The notes beneath the pieces were generated by a model. It had not been told where the DNA came from. It searched no databases and saw only the letters and a program-made list of their open reading frames with translations. A program made the position numbers and the translations under genes. Positions 1 through 9,323 of a DNA stretch of 64,000 bases are shown piece by piece (positions within the stretch are counted from its first letter, which is position 1; the number at the start of each line of letters is the position of its first letter). The stretch comes from Pseudoalteromonas xiamenensis (GTDB lineage: Bacteria > Pseudomonadota > Gammaproteobacteria > Enterobacterales > Alteromonadaceae): contig NZ_CP099917.1 in NCBI RefSeq assembly GCF_030994125.1, positions 3,394,001 through 3,458,000 on the forward strand. Direction: 5' to 3'.

Positions 1-1
1 T

Positions 2-571
2 GCGAAAGCAAGTAGCCAGCAAGAAATCCGTGAAGTTGCACACCCTGTCTTTATGCAACTTGCTGGCGAAGAGGAGTTTACGCACTCGGGTGTGGTGGAC
101 TTTATGGATAACCAAATCGACCCAACGACGGGAACGATACGTGCTCGCGCTGTCTTTAAAAACCAAGATGGTTCATTTTTACCCGGTATGTTTGCCCGTA
201 TTAAACTCAGCGGTGGCGAGAGCTACAACGGTGTGCTGATCGAAGATAAGGCCATTGGTACTGATTTAAACCATAAGTTTGTACTGGTTTTAGATGAATC
301 GAACACGGTGCAATACCGCGCGGTTGAACTTGGCAATAAAATAGCAGGCCTTCGCGTCATCAAATCGGGCCTCGCTGGCAACGAACAAATTGTGGTTAAC
401 GGTTTGCAACGCGTACGACCAGGTACGCCTGTTTCGCCACAGCAAGTCGACATGGGTAACGCCTATAACCTTCAACAACTCAACAAATTGCAAAAGCGAT
501 TAGATGAGCAGCTGGAAGATTCGCAAATGGCGCTGTTAACGGCGACCGCGGGTTTAGGTTTGGAGGACTAA
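2..571 (+). CDS. RND efflux periplasmic adaptor (membrane fusion protein), C-terminal part
   Basis: The reading frame is open from base 2 to the stop at 569-571, so this is the C-terminal 189 residues of a gene beginning outside the window. The visible part holds the end of the beta-barrel domain (QIDPTTGTIRARAVF, then FLPGMFARI), a hallmark of AcrA/MexA/MexE-type adaptors, followed by the membrane-proximal domain with GLAGNEQIVVNGLQRVRPGT. The tail is a short Gln/Leu/Asp-rich helix. Adaptors of this family link an inner-membrane RND pump to an outer-membrane TolC-like channel. The stop lies one base before the pump gene, so the two are co-transcribed and probably work together. No outer-membrane factor follows. 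Confidence 0.9.
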   Translation, partial: AKASSQQEIREVAHPVFMQLAGEEEFTHSGVVDFMDNQIDPTTGTIRARAVFKNQDGSFLPGMFARIKLSGGESYNGVLIEDKAIGTDLNHKFVLVLDESNTVQYRAVELGNKIAGLRVIKSGLAGNEQIVVNGLQRVRPGTPVSPQQVDMGNAYNLQQLNKLQKRLDEQLEDSQMALLTATAGLGLED

Positions 572-572
572 G

Positions 573-3500
573 ATGAAGTTTTCTCAGTTTTTTATTCATC
601 GGCCGATTTTTGCTGCGGTTATCTCACTGCTGATTTTCATCGGTGGTGCGATTTCCGTTTGGCAATTGCCTATCACTGAATACCCTGAAGTGGTGCCACC
701 TACCGTTGTGGTGACGGCAAATTACCCAGGTGCAAACCCAAAAGTAATCGCAGAAACCGTTGCAACACCGCTTGAGCGCGCCATTAATGGTGTTGAAGAC
801 ATGTTGTATATGTCCTCACAAGCCACTTCTGATGGCCGTATGACGTTAACGATTACTTTCGCCATTGGTACTGATCCAGACAACGCCACGACATTGGTGC
901 AAAACCGTGTTGCACGTGCAGTTCCTCGTTTACCTCAAGAGGTGCAGCGTTTAGGCGTGGTTACGGAAAAGTCTTCACCCGACCTGACGATGGTGGTGCA
1001 TTTAACGTCACCGGATAATCGCTACGACATGCTGTATCTGTCGAACTTTGCTGAGCAAAACGTCAAAGATGAGCTCGCGCGTATTGACGGTGTGGGTAAC
1101 GTACGTATGTTTGGTGCGGGCGAATACTCAATGCGTGTGTGGCTTGACCCTCAGAAAGTAGCGGCAATTGGTTTGAACCCATCGGACATTGTCAATGCGA
1201 TACGAAGCCAAAACCAGCAAGCAGCAGCGGGGAGTTTAGGTGCTCAACCAACTGGCGATAGCGATTTTCAATTGTTGATCAACGTTAAAGGACGTTTAAC
1301 AGATGAAAATGAGTTTGCGGACATCATCATCAAAGTGGGTGAGAATGGCGCAGTGACGCGTCTGCGCGATGTGGCTCGAATTGAACTTGGCGCTAGTACC
1401 TATGCGTTGCGTTCATTGCTTGATAATCAACCTGCTGTTGCGTTGCCTGTTTTCCAAGCGCCTGGCTCTAACGCTATCCAAATTTCGGATGATGTACGTG
1501 CGAAAATGGCTGAATTGAAAAAGTCATTCCCAGAAGGGGTAGACTACAGCATTGTTTACGATCCAACCGTGTTTGTGCGTGGTTCGATTAAAGCCGTTGT
1601 AAATACGCTGTTTGAAGCTATTTTACTGGTTGTACTTGTTGTGGTGTTGTTTTTACAAAATTGGCGAGCGTCGGTTATCCCGCTGGTGGCCGTGCCGATT
1701 TCGCTTGTCGGTACATTTGCCTTTATGCACATGATGGGATTCTCACTCAACGCGCTGTCCCTTTTTGGTCTGGTACTGGCGATTGGTATTGTTGTTGATG
1801 ACGCCATCGTTGTTGTCGAAAACGTGGAGCGCAACATTCATGAAGGGCTCACGCCAATCGAGGCAACAAAACGCGCAATGCAGGAAGTTACTGGGCCAAT
1901 CGTGGCAACGACACTAGTGCTTGGTGCGGTATTTATCCCTACCGCTTTTATGTCAGGTTTAACGGGTCAATTCTACAAACAGTTTGCCCTGACTATCACC
2001 ATATCGACCGTGATTTCGGCGATAAACTCATTAACGCTGAGTCCTGCGTTGTCTGCGTTATTGCTTAAATCACCTCATGCGCCGAAAGATTGGCTCACCA
2101 AGTTTATGGACAAAGCCTTTGGCCGTTGGCTCTTTGCACCGTTCAATCGATTGTTTGACCGTGGTGCCAGCAGTTACACCAAAGGTGTCGGTAAGTTAGT
2201 ACGAATGAGTGGGATTATCGTGGTGTTGTACGCTGGACTCATTGGATTGACGTATCATCAATTTTCATCAACGCCCACGGGTTATGTGCCAGGACAAGAC
2301 AAAGAATATTTGGTGTCGTTTGCTCAATTACCAGATGCGGCGTCGTTGGACAGAACCGAAGACGTGATTCGTCAGATGTCAGACATTATGTTGAAACACC
2401 CTGGGGTTGAACATGCCGTAGCGTTTCCGGGTCTTAACATCAATGGTTTTACTAATAGTCCGAGCAGCGGCATTGTGTTTGTGCGCTTGAAATCATTCGC
2501 AGAACGCCAATCACCAGAGCTTTCTGCGGGGGCAATTGCTGCACAACTCAATCAACAGTTCGGTGCAATTCAAGGGGCATTTGTTGCCATATTCCCACCG
2601 CCGCCAGTACAAGGTTTGGGGACGATAGGTGGATTCCGATTACAGATTCAAGATAAAGCGGGTTTAGGTTTTGAAACGCTTTATCAAGTAACTCAGCAGG
2701 TAGTGGGCAAAGCATGGGCGGCACCAGAACTGACGGGCAACTTTTCAAGCTTCCAAGTGAATGTGCCACAACTTGATGTTGATTTGGATCGCACCAAAGC
2801 AATGAGTCAAGGCGTTGATGTGGATACTATTTTCGATACAATGCAAGCGTACTTAGGTTCGCTGTACGTGAACGACTTTAACCGCTTTGGTCGTACTTAT
2901 CAGGTGAATGTGCAAGCGGAAGACTCTTTCCGACAAGAGCCAGAACAGATCCGTCAAATTAAAGTCCGTAATCAATTTGGTGAAATGGTACCACTTGGCG
3001 CGTTCCTGTCAGTGCAGCATGCGGCAGGGCCGGATAGAGTGATGCATTACAATGCCTATCCGACTGCGGAAGTAAATGGCGCACCAGCACCAGGATTCAG
3101 CTCGGGTCAAGCGCGCGCAGCAATTGAGAAAATCTTAGATGAGACGTTGCCACTTGGCATGAGTTACGAATGGACTGAGCTAACGTATCAACAGATCCTA
3201 GCTGGCAACACATCGTTACTGGTGTTCCCATTAGTTGTGGTGTTGGTGTTCATGGTACTGGCTGCGCAGTATGAAAGTTTATCGTTACCGCTTGCGATTA
3301 TTCTCATTGTGCCTATGACCTTGTTGTCTGCGATGACCGGCGTGATCCTATATGGCGGTGACAACAATATTTTCACGCAAATTGGTTTTATTGTATTGGT
3401 TGGTCTTGCAACGAAAAACGCGATATTGATTGTAGAGTTTGCTAAAGAGCTTGAAGACAAGGGGATGTCTACGCTTAATGCAATTAAAGAAGCGAGTCGC

Positions 3501-3752
3501 TTGCGTCTGCGTCCAATTTTAATGACGTCAATCGCCTTCATTATGGGTGTCTTACCGATGGTGACATCGACAGGCGCAGGGGCCGAAATGCGTCAGGCAA
3601 TGGGAATTGCAGTGTTCTCCGGGATGATAGGGGTAACCGTATTTGGCTTAATTTTAACGCCAGTGTTCTACTTCTTACTACGCCGTAAAAAGGCAAAAGC
3701 AGAAACTCAGACACCGGTTACTGCGCTTGAACCTTCGCCGCAGCATACATAA
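573..3752 (+). CDS. RND multidrug efflux permease (HAE1 family, MexF/OqxB-like)
   Basis: Full-length RND pump of 1059 residues, the usual size for AcrB-like proteins. It opens with FSQFFIHRPIFAAVISLLI, the standard first membrane helix, and carries the proton-relay helix GIVVDDAIVVVENVERNI with the paired aspartates. The second-half membrane block starts near VFPLVVVLVFMVLAAQYES. The stretch GYVPGQDKEYL–LPDAASLDRT resembles the MexF/CeoB/OqxB branch. It should export hydrophobic drugs or metabolites from periplasm or inner membrane using proton motive force, with the adaptor just upstream. The substrate cannot be told from sequence. Confidence 0.95.
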   Translation: MKFSQFFIHRPIFAAVISLLIFIGGAISVWQLPITEYPEVVPPTVVVTANYPGANPKVIAETVATPLERAINGVEDMLYMSSQATSDGRMTLTITFAIGTDPDNATTLVQNRVARAVPRLPQEVQRLGVVTEKSSPDLTMVVHLTSPDNRYDMLYLSNFAEQNVKDELARIDGVGNVRMFGAGEYSMRVWLDPQKVAAIGLNPSDIVNAIRSQNQQAAAGSLGAQPTGDSDFQLLINVKGRLTDENEFADIIIKVGENGAVTRLRDVARIELGASTYALRSLLDNQPAVALPVFQAPGSNAIQISDDVRAKMAELKKSFPEGVDYSIVYDPTVFVRGSIKAVVNTLFEAILLVVLVVVLFLQNWRASVIPLVAVPISLVGTFAFMHMMGFSLNALSLFGLVLAIGIVVDDAIVVVENVERNIHEGLTPIEATKRAMQEVTGPIVATTLVLGAVFIPTAFMSGLTGQFYKQFALTITISTVISAINSLTLSPALSALLLKSPHAPKDWLTKFMDKAFGRWLFAPFNRLFDRGASSYTKGVGKLVRMSGIIVVLYAGLIGLTYHQFSSTPTGYVPGQDKEYLVSFAQLPDAASLDRTEDVIRQMSDIMLKHPGVEHAVAFPGLNINGFTNSPSSGIVFVRLKSFAERQSPELSAGAIAAQLNQQFGAIQGAFVAIFPPPPVQGLGTIGGFRLQIQDKAGLGFETLYQVTQQVVGKAWAAPELTGNFSSFQVNVPQLDVDLDRTKAMSQGVDVDTIFDTMQAYLGSLYVNDFNRFGRTYQVNVQAEDSFRQEPEQIRQIKVRNQFGEMVPLGAFLSVQHAAGPDRVMHYNAYPTAEVNGAPAPGFSSGQARAAIEKILDETLPLGMSYEWTELTYQQILAGNTSLLVFPLVVVLVFMVLAAQYESLSLPLAIILIVPMTLLSAMTGVILYGGDNNIFTQIGFIVLVGLATKNAILIVEFAKELEDKGMSTLNAIKEASRLRLRPILMTSIAFIMGVLPMVTSTGAGAEMRQAMGIAVFSGMIGVTVFGLILTPVFYFLLRRKKAKAETQTPVTALEPSPQHT

Positions 3753-3762
3753 TCCGCTATTT

Positions 3763-3818
3763 TGAGGCATTCGATAGAGTTGCAAGGAATGCTCGATGAC
3801 CAAACGTCGAATGCCTCA
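3763..3818. repeat. 12-bp perfect inverted repeat, 32-nt loop, downstream of the RND pump
   Basis: TGAGGCATTCGA at 3763-3774 is matched by its exact reverse complement TCGAATGCCTCA at 3807-3818. The right arm overlaps TGCCTCATCC (3812-3821), whose reverse complement GGATGAGGCA recurs at 4001-4010. There is no T-run after the stem, so it is a poor intrinsic terminator for the pump operon. It could be an mRNA 3' stabiliser or a relic of a small mobile repeat. The 62-codon frame crossing it (3762-3950) has no ribosome site or recognisable content. Confidence 0.6.
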
Positions 3819-3978
3819 TCCACCATTTTACATACGCCTAAACGTCAACTGCAGTTAGTTCTCGAATATTTAAACATTCTGAAGGGAGTCGTGAAAGCAT
3901 GCGCATTGTTAGAACAGTTCAGAAAAAACCATTTTTGTCAGTGTCGATGAGGGGTATACAGCTGATGTGTGGCAGTGT

Positions 3979-4014
3979 AAAAAAGTGCCCCAATAATGTA
4001 GGATGAGGCACTTT
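3979..4014 (-). terminator. Rho-independent terminator of the beta-propeller lipoprotein gene
   Basis: On the minus strand an 8-bp stem AAAGTGCC/GGCACTTT with a 17-nt loop runs straight into a T6 tract (complement of 3979-3984). It starts 6 bases beyond the stop codon of the leftward gene. Confidence 0.8.
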
Positions 4015-4019
4015 GAGGT

Positions 4020-5978
4020 TTACCTAGGTCCAATGTTTTCCGACGGAGTTAGCCAATGGCTCTGCCAAACATAATTGCCATGAATGTAATAAAGCGTGTC
4101 ATTATGGATAACTGAGCGGTCGTCAAAACCATAACCGATTGGAAACTCAGGTTGAGTTTCGTATTGCACGAGACTCGTACCATTGAAGGTCATTGCTGGT
4201 GTGTCCGTATCTTGAATATCAAAAAGCGCAAGCTCGTTGTGGTTCTCCCAACGCATACCGTCAGAACTGGTTTGTTCTACCCAGGTTTCGAGGGGAAGGG
4301 CAATGCGTGTCGTCTGACTATTCGCGTTAAGATACGTAAACGCATGATAATCGTATTCTACAGGTGTATAGGCCTGTTCAAAGGTGTGCGACGCAATTTG
4401 TGTCGGATGTTGTAAATCTTGAATATCAAACAGGGCGACTTTCGTCCCTTTACCTTGGATAAGTTCTCGTCCCGAATCGTCCGTAATAATATCTACGTCT
4501 TGGCCAATACCGAGTAACAAACGTTCAGATATAGGATGTAGGTAGGAAGAAAAACCGGGGATCTCAAGTGTACCCAAAAGTTTAGGTGCGGTTGGGTCAT
4601 TCAAATCGAAGCTATAGAGTGGATCTGTGCGTTGAAATGTCACGACAAAAGCTTTGTTACCAAAAAATCGCACGGCGTACACGTCTTCAATAACCTCGCC
4701 ACGTTCATCTGTTTTGCCAATAGGTTGGTCGGTGACTTCATTTGGGTATTTACCTACTTCAAGCAATTCATTTCCTTGCGGTTTCAAAATATGGAGTGTG
4801 TGTTTGAATGAGGCAAGGTCATTGTCTTGAGTTGTTAGTACTCTCAACGTATTTTCGTGTTCACTGATCCTTAGATTTGCCATCGTGCCTGAAAGTCGTC
4901 CAGCAACAACGCCGGAAGCTTGGTAAGTAATTTGTGATTCGTTGAGTGAAAATTGATGAAAGACTGTACGCTGTTGCGCCGCCCAGTCCGTCGTGTATAC
5001 GTAAAGCGATTTGTCTGTGGCATACAGTCCATCTACTTGCGTATTGATACATACCGCTGAGCGTTCATCAGGATTACTCAAATTAATTTTAATCAGCGTA
5101 GTAATACCATCGTAGCCATCTTTTTCCGTCGCATTCTCTGCAATTAAGCAACTATCGTCATTAAACAGCACATCCTCTGATTTAGTCAGATTATTGGTAA
5201 TTTTTGGCAATAAACTGCGGGTAGTTTGCCGTTGAATAAGATTAAAATTTTCTATTTGAGCAACAGCGGAATTATCTTGGTTTAACGATTCAACCGTTGG
5301 AAAGTAATTCATCACCAAGTACAGGTTGCCGTTGATGACACGACTATCGACGAGCTGTCCGTCGATACTGAAGGAGGCGGATGAATGAGGTTGTTCAGGA
5401 TCCGAAACGTCAAAGTTGTCGATTTTAACGCTTTGCTCTATCGGTTGATAAGCAAATGGCATAATGTCAAATAACATGGGCTGGCGCAGGGTTACAAGCG
5501 ACGAATCCGACAAGTACATGGCATTTAATCTATCGTCGTCTTCGAGTTCCATTGTAGAAACGGGCGTAATCACATCGTTGTTCGCTGTTTTTAAAACTCG
5601 AATGTAACTGTTGGGTGATTGAGTTGCGTTTAAATCATCCGCGTGATTGGCAGCAATAAACAGGTAGGTGCCGTTGTATTGCACTCGATTGGCTTCGTCA
5701 ACGTTCTGCTCTTGCCGATTAGTTTGGCTGAAGCTTGCAGAAATAGGCGCATTTTCTCTGATTGAGTCATACAGTCCACTATTCCAAGCACCTACATTGC
5801 GTTGATAGATGCCGTTTTTTAAATTCCTTGCAAAAGTCACGCTATCAGCCTGCTTTAATGAAGAAATAGCGGGTTGCAGTTGATTAAGATCCGGTACTTT
5901 CACTTCGACGGTTTGCTCATTCGAGCAACCACATACCACACTTAAACAAATAATTGAGGGCAAAGCTAGTTTGTTCAC
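4020..5978 (-). CDS. Secreted beta-propeller domain lipoprotein (PF09826-like)
   Basis: 652 residues with a lipoprotein signal: a hydrophobic N-terminus ending in VVCGCS, the cysteine at about residue 18 being the lipidation site. The conserved family segment FSQTNRQEQNVDEANRVQY–GTYLFIAA follows near residues 85-110. Repeating blade-like strands (RVINGNLYLVMNYF, AVRFFGNKAFVVTFQR–DPLYSFDLNDP–KLLGTLEIPGFSSYLHP) fit the beta-propeller domain of PF09826, found in secreted proteins of unknown role. No protease or hydrolase motif is visible. It stands alone, with its own terminator to the left and a divergent outer-membrane gene to the right. Molecular function is unknown. Confidence 0.8.
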   Translation of the reverse strand: MNKLALPSIICLSVVCGCSNEQTVEVKVPDLNQLQPAISSLKQADSVTFARNLKNGIYQRNVGAWNSGLYDSIRENAPISASFSQTNRQEQNVDEANRVQYNGTYLFIAANHADDLNATQSPNSYIRVLKTANNDVITPVSTMELEDDDRLNAMYLSDSSLVTLRQPMLFDIMPFAYQPIEQSVKIDNFDVSDPEQPHSSASFSIDGQLVDSRVINGNLYLVMNYFPTVESLNQDNSAVAQIENFNLIQRQTTRSLLPKITNNLTKSEDVLFNDDSCLIAENATEKDGYDGITTLIKINLSNPDERSAVCINTQVDGLYATDKSLYVYTTDWAAQQRTVFHQFSLNESQITYQASGVVAGRLSGTMANLRISEHENTLRVLTTQDNDLASFKHTLHILKPQGNELLEVGKYPNEVTDQPIGKTDERGEVIEDVYAVRFFGNKAFVVTFQRTDPLYSFDLNDPTAPKLLGTLEIPGFSSYLHPISERLLLGIGQDVDIITDDSGRELIQGKGTKVALFDIQDLQHPTQIASHTFEQAYTPVEYDYHAFTYLNANSQTTRIALPLETWVEQTSSDGMRWENHNELALFDIQDTDTPAMTFNGTSLVQYETQPEFPIGYGFDDRSVIHNDTLYYIHGNYVWQSHWLTPSENIGPR

Positions 5979-6137
5979 GATGTTCTCCTTAGGTATAACG
6001 TGATGCTATTAACCTTGGCACAGGACGATTTGAGTTTCTGTTTTTGAGTGATATGGAATGTTATTTTCTGTTATTGCTGCTTTTTGAAGGGCAATAAATT
6101 GGTTACAGTGAACGTATGTCATAATGTGGAGAAGAAT

Positions 6138-6995
6138 GTGAAAAAAGGGGCATGGATTTTAGCTTTAAGTCTTTCGTTCTCTGCGCTTGCCGAGGAACCA
6201 TGCGACTTAGACACTGTACCCTGTCAACCCGTGAGTTCGTGGCAATTTAGCCTTGCATTTGGTTACGGTCAGATTGACAACCCATTACAAGGTGGTACGG
6301 ACTTTCCACTATATGTAGTACCTCATGTCAGCTATTACGGCGAGAAATGGTTTTTAGAAAATACAGAGATTGGTTATACGTTTAGCGAGCACGCGAGTTT
6401 TGATGTCAGTGCCATTGTCGCGTTGAACCGACAAGCTGCGTACTTCCATCGTTATCATCCATCTAACGTGTTTGCTGGATTTAACGACGGTGCACTGCTG
6501 GTTAGTGATCATGAAAAAACACTACCCATTTCAGTTAAAACAGTGGCAAAACGATCGCTTGCGGTTGATGCAGGGTTGTTGATGCATTGGTATCCAAATG
6601 ATGCAAACAAAGTCAGACTCACATGGCTACATGATATCTCGGGGGTTTATCAAGGTAATCATGTCGATTTGAATGCAACGCATTATTTCAAAAGCGTGTT
6701 TAGTCAGGATGACACGCTTGCATTAGGGCTCGGGCTAAGTTACCAAAGCGCGCACTTAAATAACTATTATTTCGGAATCGGTGAGCGAGATACAAACAAT
6801 CCGTTCGATTATATCCAACTTGGAAGTGGTGTTGCCTACACAACAGGTATTTCTTATCGTAAACCTATTTCACCCAGTTTGAATTTAAATGTAACGCTGA
6901 ATTATAAAAAGCTCAATTCAGCCATGGTCTCAAGTCCATTAGTGGTGAAAAGTCAGACCCTTGACTATTTCGTTTCAGTGAGTTATGCGTTTTAG
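6138..6995 (+). CDS. MipA/OmpV family outer-membrane protein
   Basis: The GTG at 6138 is preferred as start: a GGAG ribosome site lies 6 bases upstream and translation then begins with a normal signal peptide (VKKGAWILALSLSFSALAEE). An upstream in-frame ATG at 6048 would put about 30 unsuitable residues before it. The 285-residue product shows alternating beta strands and ends in an aromatic residue (YFVSVSYAF), typical of an outer-membrane barrel. FPLYVVPHVSYYGEKWFLEN and the barrel layout match the MipA/OmpV family, a scaffold/porin group. It heads an operon with a DUF3019 gene and a two-component system, so it is probably made under that system's control. Confidence 0.87.
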   Translation: MKKGAWILALSLSFSALAEEPCDLDTVPCQPVSSWQFSLAFGYGQIDNPLQGGTDFPLYVVPHVSYYGEKWFLENTEIGYTFSEHASFDVSAIVALNRQAAYFHRYHPSNVFAGFNDGALLVSDHEKTLPISVKTVAKRSLAVDAGLLMHWYPNDANKVRLTWLHDISGVYQGNHVDLNATHYFKSVFSQDDTLALGLGLSYQSAHLNNYYFGIGERDTNNPFDYIQLGSGVAYTTGISYRKPISPSLNLNVTLNYKKLNSAMVSSPLVVKSQTLDYFVSVSYAF

Positions 6996-7377
6996 TTGGG
7001 CTGTATGTGCGCTCTTAGTGAGCTTAAAAACATCGGCCAACTCTACTCAGATTGAGTCAACAACGACGTCAAAATTTATTCTTCCTGGGACGTGCATCGC
7101 TAAAAAGCAAGCGACATTTTGTGAGATGGACGTCAAAATTTCATGGCAATTTGACCGAAAGGGTCAGTATTGTTTGCTGCAAAAAGGGCAAACATTAAGA
7201 TGTTGGAATGACGCAGTTAGACTCCAAGACTCATTGACGTTGAGAATTGAGAATGAAGACGAATTTTATATCGCCTCTAAAGAAGGTGTGATCATTTCTA
7301 CGCAAACGGTGAAGGTTGTCTGGGCAACAAGTTCAAGACTGAGAAGACGATTAAAAAGTGAGTGGAGTATCTTTTAA
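6985..7377 (+). CDS. DUF3019 family secreted protein
   Basis: 130 residues with an N-terminal signal segment (WAVCALLVSLKTSANS) and the DUF3019 pattern: a LPGTCIAKKQATFCEMDV cysteine pair, then GQYCLLQKGQTLRCW with another pair, suggesting two disulfides in a small periplasmic beta domain. The start overlaps the mipA-like stop by 11 bases and its TAA overlaps the response-regulator ATG. DUF3019 proteins are commonly found between MipA and a two-component system in Shewanella and Pseudoalteromonas. A role as periplasmic ligand or sensor accessory is plausible but unproven. Confidence 0.85.
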   Translation: MRFSWAVCALLVSLKTSANSTQIESTTTSKFILPGTCIAKKQATFCEMDVKISWQFDRKGQYCLLQKGQTLRCWNDAVRLQDSLTLRIENEDEFYIASKEGVIISTQTVKVVWATSSRLRRRLKSEWSIF

Positions 7378-8078
7378 TGGCCTCAATTGTATTGGTTGAA
7401 GATGATGAGCGGTTAGCTCGGTTAACGGCAGAGTTTTTAGGTGAACATGGGCACTCTGTAGAAATCGTTACAAGTGGCAAAGCGGCCATTGGCCAAATTC
7501 TTCGTCAAACTCCAGATCTCGTCATTTTAGATGTTATGTTGCCGGACATCGACGGTTTTGCAGTGTGTAAACACATACGCCCCAGTTACCGAGGCCCAGT
7601 GCTGTTTTTAACGGCGAAAGACAATAATTTTGACCAAGTGAAAGGATTTGAGCTCGGAGGAGATGATTACGTTGTAAAGCCAGCTGAACCCTATGTGCTG
7701 TTGGCGCGTATCGGCGCGCTCTTACGTCGAACGCAAACACTGGAACCACAAGTTAATGTTGTTCAATTGGGGCAACTTAAGCTGGTTCATCAAGCGCGCC
7801 AAGTCTATCTCCAAGAACAAAACATCGAATTGACCACGCAAGAATACGATTTACTTTGGCTACTTGCGAATAATGCAGGACACGTATTGAAGCGTGATGA
7901 TATTTATCAGCGCGTGTTAAACAGAGAATACGATGGGCTCGATCGAAGTATAGATATCAGGGTCTGCAAACTTCGTAAAAAACTTGGCGACAACATCTCG
8001 AATCCACAGCGACTACTCACCGTATGGGGTAAAGGTTACATGTGCTCTACGACAGCGTGGGATGAAGCCATTTTATGA
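7377..8078 (+). CDS. OmpR/PhoB-family response regulator (RstA-like)
   Basis: The start is set at the ATG at 7377 (TAATG overlap with the previous stop, GGAG 9 bases upstream); a GTG at 7362 is also in frame but would add five residues before the conserved MASIVLVEDD. Receiver domain at residues 1-115: acidic pair D9/D10, phosphoacceptor D52 in VILDVMLP, T79, and K101 in DDYVVKP. The winged-helix effector (about 135-230) has TTQEYDLLWLLANNAGHVL and RSIDIRVCKLRKKLGD. It is followed immediately by its kinase and preceded by MipA and DUF3019 genes, which are likely targets. Confidence 0.93.
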   Translation: MASIVLVEDDERLARLTAEFLGEHGHSVEIVTSGKAAIGQILRQTPDLVILDVMLPDIDGFAVCKHIRPSYRGPVLFLTAKDNNFDQVKGFELGGDDYVVKPAEPYVLLARIGALLRRTQTLEPQVNVVQLGQLKLVHQARQVYLQEQNIELTTQEYDLLWLLANNAGHVLKRDDIYQRVLNREYDGLDRSIDIRVCKLRKKLGDNISNPQRLLTVWGKGYMCSTTAWDEAIL

Positions 8079-9286
8079 GTCGATTGGCCCTTAGTTTACT
8101 GCTCGTCTTGTTTTTTAGTATTTTTGTCATTAATCACGTTAGTGAATATGTTTGGCAGCAAGTTCAACCTGCGACCGATATTCAAATACTCGCTAAACAA
8201 ATGGCAACGGAAATAAAAAACCTCGTCAGTAACCAGACCCAAACTTCAACGAATACGGTACCCTTGGCTCATTTTGCGTGGTTACCTGAACAATTAGATG
8301 CACTTAAAAATGGTGAGCTGGTCACGCTTTATAGCAGCGAAAATGTGCTGAACTTTTACTTTCTCGCCAGTGAAGACCAAGTCTATGAAATGGGGCCTTA
8401 TAGACTTCCGGTTGCTGATTGGCGAATTAAAGTTGCGATTAGCGTGTTGTCTTATTTTTCACTCATCGCCTGTTTGTTGCTTTGGTTGAGGCCTCTTTGG
8501 CGAGATCTTACTCAACTGAAGCGGATCACTTTCCAGTTATCTCAGGGCAAAGTTGAACTTAACTACGTGCCTATCCATTTTTCTGCTATCGCATCATTAA
8601 CGGGTGAAATTAAGAAACTTACCGAAAAGGTTGCTTCATTGTTGGAAAGCCAGCGTTATTTGGTCAACGCTGTTTCTCATGAATTGAGAACGCCGCTGGC
8701 TAGGCTCAAGTTCGCATTAGCAATGCGAAGTTCTGGAGAGCCTAAACACAACCATGAAATTAATCAGAATATCAGCGAAATGGAACGGTTGATTGATGAA
8801 ATGCTGAGCTATGCTCGACTGGAAGAAGCGACGGTTCAAGCACCTTCAACACGTCTGGACCTTCGAGATTGCGTGGCTCGGGCTTGTGAAAAAGTGACGG
8901 AAGTGAAAGTACAACTAGCTATTCAGCATTACCTGAGTGCGACGGTGATTGGTGATGAAGCTCAACTCGACAGACTCTTTTCCAATTTGCTGTCAAATGC
9001 GGTGAAATATGGTCATGGGCAAATTAAGGTTAGTCTCGTTGAATGCCAAAACGAGTACATCGTATCCGTTGAAGATAATGGCAACGGCATTGATGTTCAG
9101 CAAAGAGATTCCGCGTTTGAACCTTTTAAACAATTTACGTCAGATAACCGAACAAGCAACGGGTTTGGCCTCGGTTTAGCGATAGTAAAACGCATTGCGA
9201 CTTGGCACCGTGCATCATGTCACATCGGTTGTTCCGAGTTGGGTGGAGCGAAAATCTCTATAGTGTTTCCTAGTCTGGACAACTAA
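8075..9286 (+). CDS. Sensor histidine kinase (RstB-like)
   Basis: 403 residues, overlapping the regulator gene by ATGA. First membrane helix at residues 3-20, periplasmic sensor of about 100 residues, second helix near 118-138, a HAMP-like linker, then the phosphoacceptor box AVSHELRTPLARL with H202. The ATPase domain has an N-box (NLLSNAVKYG), a G1 box (VEDNGNGID) and a G2 box (GFGLGLAIVKR), so it looks catalytically complete. The short sensor and operon position suggest detection of an envelope signal, possibly together with the DUF3019 protein. Confidence 0.93.
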   Translation: MSRLALSLLLVLFFSIFVINHVSEYVWQQVQPATDIQILAKQMATEIKNLVSNQTQTSTNTVPLAHFAWLPEQLDALKNGELVTLYSSENVLNFYFLASEDQVYEMGPYRLPVADWRIKVAISVLSYFSLIACLLLWLRPLWRDLTQLKRITFQLSQGKVELNYVPIHFSAIASLTGEIKKLTEKVASLLESQRYLVNAVSHELRTPLARLKFALAMRSSGEPKHNHEINQNISEMERLIDEMLSYARLEEATVQAPSTRLDLRDCVARACEKVTEVKVQLAIQHYLSATVIGDEAQLDRLFSNLLSNAVKYGHGQIKVSLVECQNEYIVSVEDNGNGIDVQQRDSAFEPFKQFTSDNRTSNGFGLGLAIVKRIATWHRASCHIGCSELGGAKISIVFPSLDN

Positions 9287-9304
9287 GTTTGGCAAGCAAC
9301 TTAT

Positions 9305-9320
9305 GTGGTTCCAAAACCAC
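9305..9320. terminator. Small hairpin between convergent kinase and methyltransferase genes
   Basis: GTGGTT-CCAA-AACCAC forms a 6-bp stem with a 4-nt loop in the 37-bp convergent gap. The following sequence (CTATTATTT) is only moderately T-rich, so terminator strength is doubtful. Confidence 0.4.
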
Positions 9321-9323
9321 CTA

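Noticed and set aside
3762..3950. 62-codon frame after the RND pump
   Set aside because: No ribosome site, no recognisable sequence, and it runs across the inverted repeats; treated as chance.
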